From: Stercorarius parasiticus
Taxonomy: Eukaryota > Chordata > Aves > Charadriiformes > Stercorariidae
Length of the DNA stretch: 64,000 bases
Reading direction: 5' to 3'
Assembly: GCA_013396915.1 (NCBI GenBank)
Contig: VWZL01002849.1
Span: 716,367-780,366 of the forward strand
Shown here: piece after piece, positions 22,405-34,401 of the stretch
Position numbering within the stretch: the stretch's first letter is position 1
How the letters are laid out: every line of letters begins with the position of its first letter
Made by a program: the position numbers and the translations under genes
Notes under the pieces: generated by a model
Databases searched by the model: none
The model's input: only the letters and a program-made list of their open reading frames with translations
Told to the model about the DNA's origin: nothing

Positions 22405-23731
22405 AGATTTGCACACGGAGTTGACTTTTGCAAGGAATGTCAAGAGCAACAAGAGGAGCTTTGACTGCAGCATTAGTAATAAATGGTTGAACTAGGAAAA
22501 TGTGGACCTGTTGCTGAATTTGTTCAGTGATTTAGGCACGGTAGACAAAGATAATACTGATGTATCCAGTGTCTTCCTTGCCTCAGACTTAATCAGCAAG
22601 GTTTCCTAGGCCTTTGTGTTGAGAGAGTTGCCCAATGTCCTTGAATGGCTGCTCTCTATCTTCTTTGAAGTATTGTTGAGATCAGGAGAGGTCCACAGCA
22701 ATGGGAAGAAAGCAAGGGTTGCCCTCATCTTCAAAGAAGACCAAAAGTTCGAGCAGGGTAACTACAGGCTTGTCAGTCTTGCTTCAGTTCCTTGGAAAAT
22801 CATTGGGAACACATTCCTCAGCACAGAAAGGTCAAGTAGATGACTGGAAACAGTCAGCACAGAACTGCTAGGAAGTGAGTCATGCCTGACCAACCTGATT
22901 ACCTTCTGTGATGAGATGACTTGTTTAATGGACTGGTGAATATCATTTACCCTAACTTCAGCAAGGCTTTTGACACCGTCTCCCATAATATATTTGTACA
23001 TAAGTTGGGACATTATGGTCTGGAGGGATAGACAACTAGATGGATGAAAACCAAGTTGTAGAGATAGGCATAGAGTGCCACATATTGGAAGCTGGTAAAA
23101 GTGGAGTACTGCATGAGTCTGAAGCTTGGAGATGATATCAAACTGGGTGTGGGTGTGCAGTTAACACACTCAACATTAGAGCTATCATTCAGAAGGACCT
23201 AGACAGGCTAGAGGAATGAGCTGACAAAAACCTCATGAAATGCACCAGGGGCAAAGATGAGTGCTGCCTGTGGCCAGGAAGCACTGGTGCAAGGGCATAG
23301 GCTGTGGTCTGCCTGGCTGGGAGCAGCTTTTCAGGAAGGCACCTGGTGATTTTTCAGCCTGCAGGAGAGACCACCTCAGGGGGGCCTAACAGGAGCCTGC
23401 CCAGACCCCAGGGTGAGGGGGTTAGCAAGAGGATGGAACCATCAGTGTCATCAGTGCTGCATGCTGTGAGGACAAGAAACAATGGGCATAAACTGAAGCA
23501 AGGCAGTTTCAGACATTCAGACATAAGAAAAACAGATTTTCACCCTGAGTCAATCAAGTAGTGAAGCATGTTGCCCAGTGAGACTGTGCAGTCTCAATCC
23601 ATGGGGATTCTCAAGCCCAGACTGGACAAAGCCCTGAGCAACATGGTCTGACCTCGCAGCTGACTCTGCAGGAGGTTGCACTAGAGACCTCCTCCTGAGG
23701 TTCCTTCCAGCCTGAATTGTCCTGCAATTCT
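22405..23731 (+). mobile_element. CR1 LINE, 1.3-kb copy from linker to 3' tail
   Basis: Plus-strand CR1 starting near GCAAGGAATGTCAAGAGCAAC in the endonuclease-RT linker. It passes VALIFKEDQKFEQGNYRLVS (22709-22768, RT fingers), a TAGGAAGTGAGTCATGCCTG stretch, and motif A VNIIYPNFSKAFDTV (22936-22980), where the usual Leu-Asp reads Pro-Asn. KLGDDIKLG follows (near 23122-23148, where FADD-T is usual). A distinctive GC-rich segment (23230-23430) and a 3' UTR end near GAATTGTCCTGCAATTC. The GC-rich segment (HWCKGTGW- and LQEGTWW-like text) recurs in the minus-strand CR1 at 47397-48225, so the two share a subfamily. Stops and frameshifts make it inactive. Confidence 0.9.
22616..22843 (+). pseudogene. 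CR1 ORF2 remnant, RT fingers
   Basis: A 75-codon open stretch with KKARVALIFKEDQKFEQGNY then RLVSLASVPWKIIGN, the start of the RT domain (family blocks IFKKG..., NYRPVSLTSV...GKI). It ends at a frameshift or stop before motif A. No product is expected. Confidence 0.82.
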
Positions 23732-25821
23732 TAAACTACTACATAAATTCTTTTGTCTATTTCAGGCTTGAACGTTTGCAACCCAGTGTTGGAAACTCCC
23801 ACATTAAAAAAAAAGGCAGTGATTTACCCCATGTACATAGTTGCCTTAAGAACTGTATTGTGTACCCATACAACTACAAACTTTTGTCCACTTTTTGATG
23901 TGATGACATTTTAGGAGACATCATAAATCAACACATGAACAATAAAAAGCATACAGGTCTTTCCATGTGTCCATTCCGCTTTTCTGCCATAGCTTTACAA
24001 GATGTCAAGAGAGAAATTCTCCTTTGGGAGCACCTTTGAGCCTGGTATTCTTGGAAAGGTAACGGAGTAGAACAAGTTCCTGGGAACTTTGCTTTTGCTT
24101 TAGGTGTTAAGCTCACATGCATGATATGCAAAGAATAATGCATAAATAATGTATAAAATTTAAAAATAATGTATAAACTTAATACTTACCCTCCAGTTGA
24201 ATAAAGGCAAGGAAAAAACTTGTATCACTTGTAAAATACCTGAGTAAAATGTAGTAATTTTGGTAATGATAATATACACACCAGTTCTTCACATTTAATT
24301 TCAAACCGTGTTCAGGCTTTTCTATACCTGACAACAGTACCATGGGACCTACGTTTGTCTTTAAGTAATAGACTTTCCAATAAGAATCATGAAGGATGTT
24401 GCTGGTTTAGGCGTTTGGAAGAAAAGGTCATGTTTTTTTAGGGGTACTTTTTCTAGTATAACTATTTTTTATTAATGTTTCTATATCCTCATTAATTCTA
24501 AATCATGTGTAATTTTGACATTTTTACAGAGAAGAGTAAGTATTAGACCCCACAATGAAAGAAACTCTATCTGAGCAGTCCAGTGAAGATCATGAACTCA
24601 CAAAACACGTTAATAAACCTCTGCATTGGATCCATCATTTATGATCTATATTTCAACTTACATACTTATAAAACATTAATTGTGGTCTTTCATGATTGAC
24701 AAAGAGCTATCTCCAGTAACAAATACACTAGAGAACCAATAACAGGCCCCAGTGCTGCAGAAATTCTTTTATGTTGGCAATGAAGTAGTATATAAGAAAA
24801 GAATAAAAAATTATAACTGAACAGTACTGTTGACTGGAACATATTATAGCAGGCCCACGAGTTTCCAAAGGCTGTCAGCAACAGGAATCTCAGGATGACA
24901 AAAGAAACCACACAACAAAACCAAACCAAGAAATAAAGTTCAGTATATATACTTATGTGAAAGAAAGAGCATGAGAATAAGGAAACTGAACGTATGAAAG
25001 CTTATCAGCTGTGAGCGTGGGCACAGACTTCCAAAAGTTATAAGGGATTTGAACGTCCAGTCCTGATTAAATCTAGGTACTGTGACCAAGTTCCTCAGAC
25101 AGCTTTGAAAAAGAATCTCAATTAATATCTGATTTAACTACTTTTTTATTTTTTTTCCATTTATCTATCTAATACAAAAACAATCCCAATTGAAAGTTCA
25201 TGGCTGAGTATTTGACTGAAATATTTGTCTCAAAGTAGCCAATTATAAGCAAACAATTTTTTTTGTAGTTTCAGTGAGCCAAAGATTTCAACTTCTGAAA
25301 ATTAAGTTGGATTAATTGGTTTTTTTCTCACACATTGGTAATAAAACTAATAAATATATCAGTGGTGAGGGAGGACAAATGGTGAGACAGCATGAAATTC
25401 TACAAAATTAAAAGAAAGTAATTACATGATGAAATGTATTTTTCCAGAGCACAGTATATATTTGAGAATCCAGTTTGCAAAACACCATGCTATGCTTTAT
25501 TTAAGCACATTTTTTGGATTGATACTGAGTATTTTACATCCTGATATTCTATGTAGACCATTAAGTCAGTCTGTTTCTTCATTATGTCTAGGAATCCGGT
25601 GGGAAGCAGTGCACTTTGGATATAAGAATTGTTGATGCAGTGTGATAGAAGAGGAGCAATCATATTTTTAATGTGGGCAATCCAAGTTACAGTTCCTGAA
25701 AGACTGCTTACAGCCATGATGTTTGGTAATGAAATGGAGAGTGAGGTGAAACCAGTGTTTCTCCTTCATCTGTGATCTTCCTCCATGTACCTGTTCTGTA
25801 TCTGTAGCTGTACTTTCCCCC
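23732..25821. other. unique A+T-rich sequence, no gene seen
   Basis: No repeat family or exon recognised in about 2.1 kb. Open frames here are all under 80 codons without domain. The 79-codon minus frame at 24690-24929 is hydrophobic but sits in A+T-rich sequence and has no support as an exon. Confidence 0.55.
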
Positions 25822-25960
25822 ATCACAGAATCACAGCATCACAGAATGGTAGGGGTTGGAAGGGACCTCTGGAGATCATCTAGTCCAACCCCCATGCCAG
25901 AGCAGGTTCACTTAGAGCAGGTTGCACAGAAACGCGTCCAGGCGGGTTTTGAATGTCTTA
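25822..25960 (-). mobile_element. CR1 LINE 3' end, minus strand, short
   Basis: On the plus strand the tail comes first (ATCACAGAATCACAGCATCA), then GGTTGGAAGGGACCTCTGGA, GATCATCTAGTCCAACCCCC, AGAGCAGGTTCACTTAGAGC and CGCGTCCAGGCGGGTTTTGA. The copy stops near 25960, about 140 bases from its 3' end. It matches the reverse complement of the fragment at 1-241, including the CpG-containing ACGCGT, which hints at modest age. Confidence 0.92.
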
Positions 25961-26991
25961 GTCACCTGTCTTAAACATGGTGTTGGGTGGCACATTGAGA
26001 TATAGAAACTTCATCATCTATCTCCAGTTATATTACACAAGTTATTTTCTGTGCAGTTATGGGGTTCTTTCTATTCACGTCATAAATGGAGTAAGTAAAG
26101 GAGACTACTTTTTCCAGTACGTAGCAAGATCATAGGAAGCCTAGTGCTAAGTTACTTGCAGGCAATCTGGTTTGGGTGTTTGTGATAGATGGAAGTTAAG
26201 TCTGTCCTGAAGTTCCCTCATTCAATTTAGATGCTTGGTGTAAATTCTAATATGCATTCTAGGTTGTAAACAGTAATTTGCTCCTACTCATTTCACAAGT
26301 CATAGTCATATAAATTTGCAATGCAACAAAAAACAACACACTGTACAGACTTTTTTTCTTTGCAGAACCAGTAAAAAAGATGAAAATGAAACTTATGTTC
26401 CAAAGCATGCAGAAGAAAAAATGCAGCATATTCATTTATGTGAAGTCAACTATAAAACACACTGAAATTATTTCATACAGATGACTTTGTTTCATATCAC
26501 ATAGTTTGCTTGCCTTAAAAAAAAAAAAATCTTTTTTAGCACATCTGCTTATTCAGGTTGTACATTCCCAAACCAGTGTGATTTACATTTGAATGAAGTT
26601 TCCAATTTTATTGAGTGACATGGAATCTAATTAGATTCTGCCTGTAAGAGAGGAGTGTCAATTATAAAAAGTAAGGCTCTGGAAAATTAGCTTAAATAAA
26701 ATTTTACTGAACAGAACATGCAATTACAATCAACATCAGAGTGCTTCAATTATTACCTCTGGATTTTTATTTCTAATTTTATTTTCTCATGAAGAAATGG
26801 TGAGTCAACAAGTAGACTATTAGAAATCTGTTATTGATGATATTAGAATATCTTCTTATATTATATGGTGCAAAAGAATGGTCTCCAGTTTTAGTGGTAT
26901 CAAATATGAAGCATCCGTCTGGAAGGACTTACTAATAGAACCTGAAATGTACAGGATGTGATGAGTAAAATTAATAGGCTATTTGTTCAAC
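25961..26991. other. unique A+T-rich sequence, no gene seen
   Basis: No element recognised. An A run (13 bases) lies near 26518-26530. Confidence 0.55.
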
Positions 26992-29036
26992 ACTGTTGTG
27001 GGGGTCTGCTACAGACTGCTTGATTGGGAAAAAGAAGCAGATGAGACCTTCATACAATTGGAAAAAGTCTTACTTTTGCAGGCCCTGGTCCTCATGGAGG
27101 ACTAACCACTCCAGTATATGCTAGGGGGACAGCACAACAAGGCAGAAGTAACACAGGAGGTTTCTGGAATGCATTGATGACAACTTCTGAAGCTGATGAG
27201 GGGAGATGCTCTCCTGGACATGATACAAAGAAGAAATGATCAGGGATGTGAAGGCTGAGAGCAACCTTGGCTGCAGTGACCATGGGGCAGCAGAGACAGG
27301 ATCCTGAGAGGAAAGAACAAGGCAGGAAAAAAGTAGGATCACAACTGTGGACTTTGGACAAGATTTTAGCCTTCTCAAAGATCTGCTTGGAACAAGCAGA
27401 TATGGGATATGGTCCTGGAGAGAAAAGAGGTCTTAGGAAGAGCTGGTTGGTTTTCAAGAATCACTTCCTCCAAGCTCAAGAATGGTCCATTTTGACCTGC
27501 AGGAAATGAAGCAAAGGTGGCAGGAGGCCTGTATGGTTGAACAAGGAACTGCTGACATCCCAAATATAAAGAAGACATGTATGAGACATAAAAGCAGTGT
27601 CAGGTGATCTACAAGGAATATAGGGACACTGTCCTAGTATGAGGACTGGAAAAAAGAACATGTCATTGCTATCTTCAAAAAGGGGTGAGAGAAAGAATCC
27701 CAAGACTTGCAATTCCCAGGATCATTGCAATCCCTGAGGACATGATGGAGGAAATCCTCGTGGTAACCTTTTCCAGACATGAAGGACAGGAGGGTGACTG
27801 GAGTAGTTAGCATGGATTTATAATCAATCATGCTGAGAGCCTTCTATAATTAGAGACTGGCTCATACATGAGGGGGGAGCAGTAGATATTTTCATCCCTA
27901 CTTTAGTATGGCTTCGACAATCTGGCATAACATTGTCCTTGACAAACTGATGAAGTATGCACTAGATAAGTGAACAGGTAGGTGTACTGAAAACTAGGTG
28001 AACTGCGAGGCCCAAAGGGTTGTGATCATTAGCAAAAAATCTAGCTGGATGCCAATCACTGCTAGAGTACCCAAAGGGTTGATACTGGGTCCAATATAGC
28101 TTTACATCTTTGTTAATGACCTACATGATGAGGCACCTGCAGCAAGGCTGTGGATGATATCATTCAGAATGACCTCGACCGGCTGGAGGAATGGGCCAAT
28201 GGGAACCTTGTAAAGTTCTACAAGGCAACAATCCAAGACCTGCACTTGGGAAGAAATAACCCCGTGTATGAGTACGCACTAGGGACGGATCAGCTGGAAA
28301 GTAGTTTTTCAGAAAAGGACCTGGGAGCCCTACTGAACACTAAATTGACCATATCTTCATGGTATTTTTTTTCTTTCTGAGGGGAAAAAAAAAGAAAAGC
28401 TATGTGCCCTCAGGGTAAAGAAGGTCAACAGCATCCTGGTTTGCATGAGGAAGAGTGTTTCCATCCAGTTAAGGTAGGTGATTCTTCCCCTCTTGTCAAT
28501 CCTGGTGAGGCCACATCTGGAGTGCTGTGTCCAGGTCTGCATTCCCCAGTGCAAGAGAGATATGGACATACTGAAGTGAGTCCAGTAAAGGTCCACAAAG
28601 ATGATTGAGGGAATAGGGCATCTGACATACGAAGAGAGGGTGAGAGAGCTGGGACTGTTCAGTGTGGAGAAAAGAAAGCTCAGGGTGATCTTAACAGTTT
28701 GTATAAATACCTCATGGGGGTACTGAGGAAGACAAAGTCAGGCTCTTTTCAGTGGTGCCCAGTGCAAGGAGAAAAGGCAATGTACAGAAATTGAAACACA
28801 AGAACTCCATTTGAAAATCATCCTCCACCCCCTTTTTCATCTAACGTTGATCAAGCACTAGAACAGGTTGCCCAGAGTGGTTGTAGGGTCTCCACCCTTG
28901 GACATATTCAAAACCCAATCGGAGACAGTCCTGGGCAACCTGTTCTAGTTAACCCTGTTTTGCGTAGGGGCAATTGGAAAAATGGTACCCGAAGGCTGCT
29001 TTCTGAGTTCATCTACTCTATGATTGTATGATTATA
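26992..29036 (+). mobile_element. CR1 LINE, 2-kb copy with endonuclease, RT and 3' UTR remnants
   Basis: The longest CR1 copy here. It opens in the endonuclease with VGVCYRLLDWEKEADETF (27000-27051) and continues with LVLMED*NH (family LVLMGDFNH) and RRFLECIDDNF. The endonuclease motif SDH in LGCSDHG is intact (27275-27283). Linker text follows. A motif-A region reads HPYFSMA after a one-base shift (near 27893-27915). A short GATGAT where FADD is expected (near 28152) is joined directly to QNDLDRLEEWANGNL (28165-28209), so the catalytic-loop region is partly deleted. Then come a VRPHLEC-like block, a 3' UTR and a weak tail (TCTATGATTGTATGATTATAC). Many stops show a dead, old copy. Confidence 0.9.
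28150..28380 (+). pseudogene. CR1 ORF2 remnant after the catalytic loop
   Basis: A 76-codon open stretch: QNDLDRLEEWANGNLVKF, DLHLGRNNP and ESSFSEKDLGALLNTKLTIS. These are the blocks that follow the FADD box in CR1 RT. It is terminated by a T-rich then A-rich run at 28366-28399 that looks like a small slippage or insertion event. Confidence 0.82.
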
Positions 29037-32000
29037 CTTAAGAAATGAATCTGTTTTATTTATTTTCTGTTTCCTACCAAGTCTTTTTTCATACTCTGCC
29101 TTTTTATAATAGCTTATCTTTAACAGGAAATGATATTGTTTCATCCCCACAACATGCATTTTATACTGCCGGGAGATCCTGATGCCAGGATCTGAAATCC
29201 TGCAAAATTGATAATATTATACTTATACAGGAAATAGCACAGGAAATATCTCTGAATCAGTATCAGTAACTTAAGCCTAAGAACGTCTGTCCTGTAAGAT
29301 TTCTTCACTGTTAAATTCTGTTGTTGATTATCTGGATTCAGTCTCCATTAGAGCATCAGGAACTACATAGCTATGGAATGGAATGAGAGAACAATTTGTT
29401 CTGAAAAAACATAATCCTCCATTCACTTGAGTCTGAAAAGAGCAACAGTTTATCTGAGTCTACCACAGAGCCTAGCTCACAAGTGTTGCTTTTATATTGC
29501 TGAAATAGCATAAGTTTTTGTTACATTTTTCTGTCCACCTGACACAGCACCTTTTTAGCAAATATTATTCTCTTCAATCATCCAGCTTTTTACCTAAAAA
29601 TTTGCAGGTGTAGAACTGAATATAGAAGTTTCTTAGATGCATTTTGCAATGTTCATTAGATGCTTCGAGAAATAGAGATATTTTATAGGCATTAATATGC
29701 AACAATGCATTACAGTGATAGTATTGATATACTTTTTTAACATTCCTCATTTTTATTGAATATTGCTAAAGAGTTCCTATGGCAATGCCTTTACAATGTT
29801 GCAGAATGGGAAACTGTATGAAGAATCATTCCACTCCAGATATATACTTTTTGCTACTACAACAGTAAGACGGATAGCAGTTTAAAGTGACCGGTCATTG
29901 GAGTATAGGGACCAAAACTAAATGCAACTATGTTAAATATATGGATATTTTTTAACTAAACTGATAGCTTGCCCTCTTCACTTCCTCTAAAATTTGAGTC
30001 CAGATTTAAGCCTTGCTGAAGGTGGACCTTATAAATAAAGGAATTCATATGAGTTCAGACTCCAGAAATCCAAAAGACAGTCGAAGGCAACAGTAATTCC
30101 AAATCCCTGCCACAATAGAACTGCTTCTGGAAAAAGGAAGCTAATTCATACAAGGGGCACTTTTGTCTGTACCAACTCTACACCTGAATGACATGCAGAA
30201 AGCAAGACAAATTTAAATACCAAGATTTTATATTTTACGGATGTTCTTTTGTCACCATATTTGGTAAGGAACACGCAAAGAACATCACAGGCACCACATT
30301 ACCCTCAACATAAATTAAAAGAATTATCAACAAGGAATTTATTTTTTTTTTCCCAGAGAATAAAGAAGACAATATGATGTATAACAAATTTTATCCATTC
30401 TTTGCAATGACTTACTGTAATGGGTTTAGATTCCATGATAATAGCACTTTCTTTAAACTTCATTAAAACAGATATGAATGTAATTCACCTTTTTTGCCTC
30501 TGATTACAAATAATGACAAAATCAAACCTCCCCTGTAACATATTTCACTTTTTTCTTTCTTGTCTGGTAAGTCTAACCTATGCCTTTATCCACCTTTATT
30601 TCCCAAACTTATATAATACATTATCTTAGCCCTCTGTTTTGAGTCACTAGTTCCTGCCTTGTCTGAGACTTCTCAGCATAATGAGAATCTTAACTGAATT
30701 TGGGGTTTGTTTTTTTGTTTTTTTGCTTGTTTGTTGGTTTGTTTGTTTTTCTTTCTTTTGATTTGCTTTCACACACACAAAGAAAGATGCAATGCCCTTT
30801 CTGTCTTATGCTTCATCCACTTTGATTTTGGCTCAGTAGGTAGCGGTCAGTCATACGTATATTCTGCAATAAGCAAGGACAACGAATGGAACACAGTTTC
30901 ATGGTATTGGTATATTCAGAATGGCTTACGTCATGGACTCAAGTGGTGCAATAACATGTCTCTATACCACTGGCATCCCTTGCTATGGACTCCAGTAATC
31001 CCGATAGTCTGAGCCAACGACTCAAAAGAAACTGAAGCATAGTATCAGGTCAATTTAATAATTTACTGACTTGCCCTTTAGATATGGTAAGTGATGACCA
31101 GATTAAATTCCGCAAGTGCTTTCTTTGGAATGCACCAAATGGGAAAATCATAGCTTGCTTTTTGACTAGTTCTTTTATTACTCTCTCATTCAGCTGAGGC
31201 CACATGCAATGTAGCTGTTAATTGTCTACCTGCCTTCCCTTGGTGTGAGAATAAATGTATCCAACAAATCCTCTGTACATTGACTACAATTCTACTGCTA
31301 TCAGGCAAGTGTGCACCCAGGGAATTATTCCTCCTGATGTCTTCAGGGCTGGTATATCTCTCTCTCACATTGTTTCTTGATTCTATTGCTATCTTTTGGC
31401 TTGGCCTTCATTTGCTATTCCTGGCATACAGAAGAGGAAATAAAAATCTATAGCTTTGAACCTTTCTGCATAAAAATGTAGAATTTGATAGTCTTTCCTG
31501 GCAGTTTTCCGAATGTATACACACAGCTCAAAGAATCAACCTGCTGATACAGAATAAGCAGTCTTTGTCTGGTGTTGGAACACTCTTTGTCTGTTTTGTA
31601 TTACCAATAGTACCACATATAACTTTTCAAATATGTTACTGTTTTCTGCTGCATAGTTTTCAATACTATTTATATATGAAAGCATTGTTTTATTCCTTTC
31701 CTGTCTTTCTGTATATTTTATTCCAGGTTTGTTTACTGAACATACATTTAGTCTCATACTCAGATAGATAATTTCTAATTTCTTGCTTTTTCATTCATCA
31801 GAATACCAAAGGACAGTATCTAAAGGGTAACTGCATTCACATAAGAACTTCTCTCATTTCACTTTCTATTTACCTCAGAAGAAGATTTTTTATCCTCATC
31901 TCTCTATTATACAAATTGGTAGTCACTTACGCTAAATAGGATAGAATCAATGTCAGTACATATTGATCAGTGGCATTTATTTTAGCACATACTACTCTCC

Positions 32001-32834
32001 TACCAGCCATTCATTACTCTGGTTATGTCTGCTAGGCTCTTGTCACATTCTAACACCCATATCCACTTTAAAGGTCCAAAAGTGCTTTATAACTACCAAC
32101 TACAGGATTTTCAGAGGTGGACTTAAAAGTGTATATATTTTAGTGACTGAGTTGTAAGTGTGCTTCTGTATCACATAGATATTTTGGAGCATCAGGTGGC
32201 AGTCAATCAGCAGAAGGCACAGTATGCACAAATACCAAGACTGACTACTCATCAAATGACAACTGACTTGAAATTAAAAGGGTAATTCTTAAGAAAGTAG
32301 TTCCCATTTTTACAGGAGCAATTTTGTGCTAAGAAAGAACAAGACACTACTTATCTTTTACCTCTCCCTGTCTCCCCCCTCCCTTACTTCTGACATATAT
32401 GTCAAAAGATTGGACATAATTATGTTTACTCATGCATGGATATAGAACACAGCAGGGGATGGCGAGTGGAGGGAAAACACATCTTTTCTCTGTTTACGTA
32501 CTTGTGGAGGAATAATGTAGGTTTTCCACTCTCATGAGTGAAGCTGATAGGGGAATGGGTTTTTCTTACTTACAAAAGAAGAGGTGCATGCTGGTACTTC
32601 CTTTAAAAATATGATCTAAGAGATCTTAAAGGAGGCTTGAGTAGCTCTGCAGTTGACAGCTGGAGCGCTGAGTCAATTCTTACAGGATCTGAAGCTGTTC
32701 TTGCAGAATGCCTGTATCTAAAATGAAAACCACAAGGTTTTACATTAAACTATAATCTGTGGTGAAGTGCACTCTTTTCCTTTTGTGTGCTTTGTTCCTT
32801 ACTTGAGTGATGTCACTATGAGACTACTGACTAT
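29037..32834. other. unique A+T-rich sequence, no gene seen
   Basis: About 3.8 kb with no known element. A T/G-rich low-complexity run (GTTTTTTTGTTTTTTTGCTT then TTGG/TTTG units) lies near 30705-30765 and creates the 101-codon frame at 30707-31012, which starts with a poly-Phe/Leu/Cys stretch and is not credible as a gene. No CR1 tail was noticed here. Confidence 0.55.
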
Positions 32835-33330
32835 GAGCTTGGAAAGGCCGTGGTGACTGGGGGAGACTTCTGGAGTCTAGAAAAAGAAAAATGTCACATC
32901 TGTCTTGGAGAAAGTGAGGAGAAGGACCAAGGAAACTGTAGGGAGGTCAGCTTCATATCAGTCCCTGTGAAGTTTGTGGATCAAAGTCCTCTTTGAATTT
33001 ATTTCTAAATATGAAGAGCAAAATGTAACTGGGAGCATACAGCATGGATTTAGCAAGGACAAATCATACATGGTCAACCTGACTGTTTCATGTCATGAAA
33101 TGACAGGGTTTGTGGACAAGGGGAGGACAGTGGATGTCATTTACCTTGACTTTTGGCATGGTTTTCCATAAAATGAGATGAGATGAGGACTTGGTAAGGT
33201 GTCGAAAATTTAGATAAATTGTAAGGGTCAAAGTTACGATCAGCAATACAAAGTCCAGGTTTCAGCCAGTTACTAGCAGCTCTCCTCAGGAATCGATAAA
33301 AGGGTCAACACTTAAGTATCTTTATATTAC
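32835..33330 (+). mobile_element. CR1 LINE RT segment (5' part of a rearranged copy)
   Basis: Starts near GGAAAGGCCGTGGTGACTGG, then a GACTTCTGGAGTCTAGAAAAAG stretch (RT start). The frame at 32974-33171 reads VTGSIQHGFSKDKSYMVNL, then HEMTGFVDKGRTVDVIYLDF, so motif A Asp is kept here. Further on CAGGAATCGATAAAAGGGTC followed by a CACTTAAGTATCTTTAT stretch matches the block before the catalytic loop. After about 33330 the plus-strand CR1 text stops. Confidence 0.87.
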
Positions 33331-33394
33331 ATAGATCTGTCTATTGATTTATATAGACATCTACAGATACAGTTATTGATATCATCCATCTCTC

Positions 33395-33510
33395 TCAGCA
33401 CCTCTCACTATATATGATTTTGTGTCCTCCATGAACTTGCTGAAAATGCACTCTGGCCCATTATCCATGTAGTAGGTACAAAGAAGTACATACAAAATGG
33501 CCGTAGTTAT
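33395..33510 (-). mobile_element. inverted CR1 RT catalytic-loop segment
   Basis: Read on the minus strand, 33411-33487 translates as YMDNGPECIFSKFMEDTKSY. This is the CR1 catalytic-loop block (family pattern DLDDG-ECTLSKFADDTK), with FADD changed to FMED. It lies in the opposite direction to the CR1 text on both sides, which breaks off just before this block and resumes after it. It may be a local inversion of the host copy or a separate minus-strand fragment. The minus-strand text immediately before it may also repeat part of the FNIFI block, which favours an inverted duplication or separate copy. Confidence 0.7.
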
Positions 33511-33539
33511 ATAGATACATCTTTATGGATATCTGCAGA

Positions 33540-34163
33540 GACAGATACATAGTCAGCAATGTGTCCATGGAGCAAAGAAGGCTAACTGTGTACTCTGCTA
33601 TGTCTGCATTTATGTGGCCAGATTCTCATCTCTATTTGGCACTTGAGAGACCACGTCCAAAGCATTGTGCCCAGGTCTGAACTTCCACAAACAAGAAAGA
33701 CATTGACATACTGGAGTGTGTCTGTCCAACAAATGTCCAATGAGATGGTTTGGGGCTGGGGTACTTGACGTGAGGAGAGCCTGAGAGAGCTGGTTTGCTC
33801 AGCCTGGAGAAGGGAAGACTAGAGATGGTCTTACTGTTATCTACAGGTACCAATAGGGACAGTGCAGAAAATCTGAACCAGAGTCATCCTGAAGATGTAT
33901 AGTAATATGACAAGGAAAAGATAATTTGTTTCGGGGAGAATTCCATCTGTATGTAAGAATAAAAAAATCTTCACTCTGAGAACAATTGAACAGCGGAACA
34001 GGCTGCCCAGAGAAGCGATGGAATTTTCCTTGTTGAAAATATTCAAGACTCAGTTTGACAAGACCCTGGCTAATCTACTCTAGTCTCTTCTCAGCAGAGA
34101 GCTGAAGCAGGTGCTCTCCAGAAGTTCTCTTCCATACTCAACTCATGTGATTCTACGATTCTA
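33540..34163 (+). mobile_element. CR1 LINE RT C-terminus and 3' UTR (3' part of the rearranged copy)
   Basis: Plus-strand CR1 resumes near TGTCCATGGAGCAAAGAAGG. It goes through LERPRPKHCAQV-like text (33643-33680), AACAAGAAAGACATTGACAT, a CTGAGAGAGCTGGTTTGCTCAGC stretch, and GAACAGGCTGCCCAGAGAAG near 33996. It ends in a tail GTGATTCTACGATTCTA at 34163. A second CR1 3' end follows at once. Confidence 0.87.
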
Positions 34164-34401
34164 AGCTGGAACACGAGAAATTCAACTTAAATATAGGAAA
34201 GAAAACTTTTTCTTTATGAGGGTGATTAAACACTGGAAAAGATGTCTATAGAGTCTGTGGGATCTCCATCCTTGGACGTGTTCAAAACTCAGCTGGATAC
34301 AACCCTGATCAACAGCTCTAACTGGATGTAATTCAAGCGGGGGATTGGACTAGATGATTTCCAGACGTCCTTCCAACATAAATAATCCTGTGATTCTAAT
34401 G
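34164..34401 (+). mobile_element. CR1 LINE 3' end, in tandem with the previous copy
   Basis: Begins GCTGGAACACGAGAAATTCA directly after the preceding CR1 tail. It carries AAACACTGGAAAAGATGTCT, GGATCTCCATCCTTGGACGTG and GGGATTGGACTAGATGATTT, and ends AATCCTGTGATTCTAATG. The same 3' UTR blocks therefore occur twice within 400 bases. Either one copy inserted at the other's tail, which is common for CR1, or a duplication occurred. Confidence 0.88.

Noticed and set aside
27092..27831. Cluster of minus-strand frames of 65-121 codons
   Set aside because: Antisense of the CR1 endonuclease region at 26992-29036.
30707..31012. 101-codon frame beginning with Phe/Cys/Leu-rich residues, resembling a membrane segment
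   Set aside because: The hydrophobic start is encoded by a T/G-rich simple repeat; no other support.
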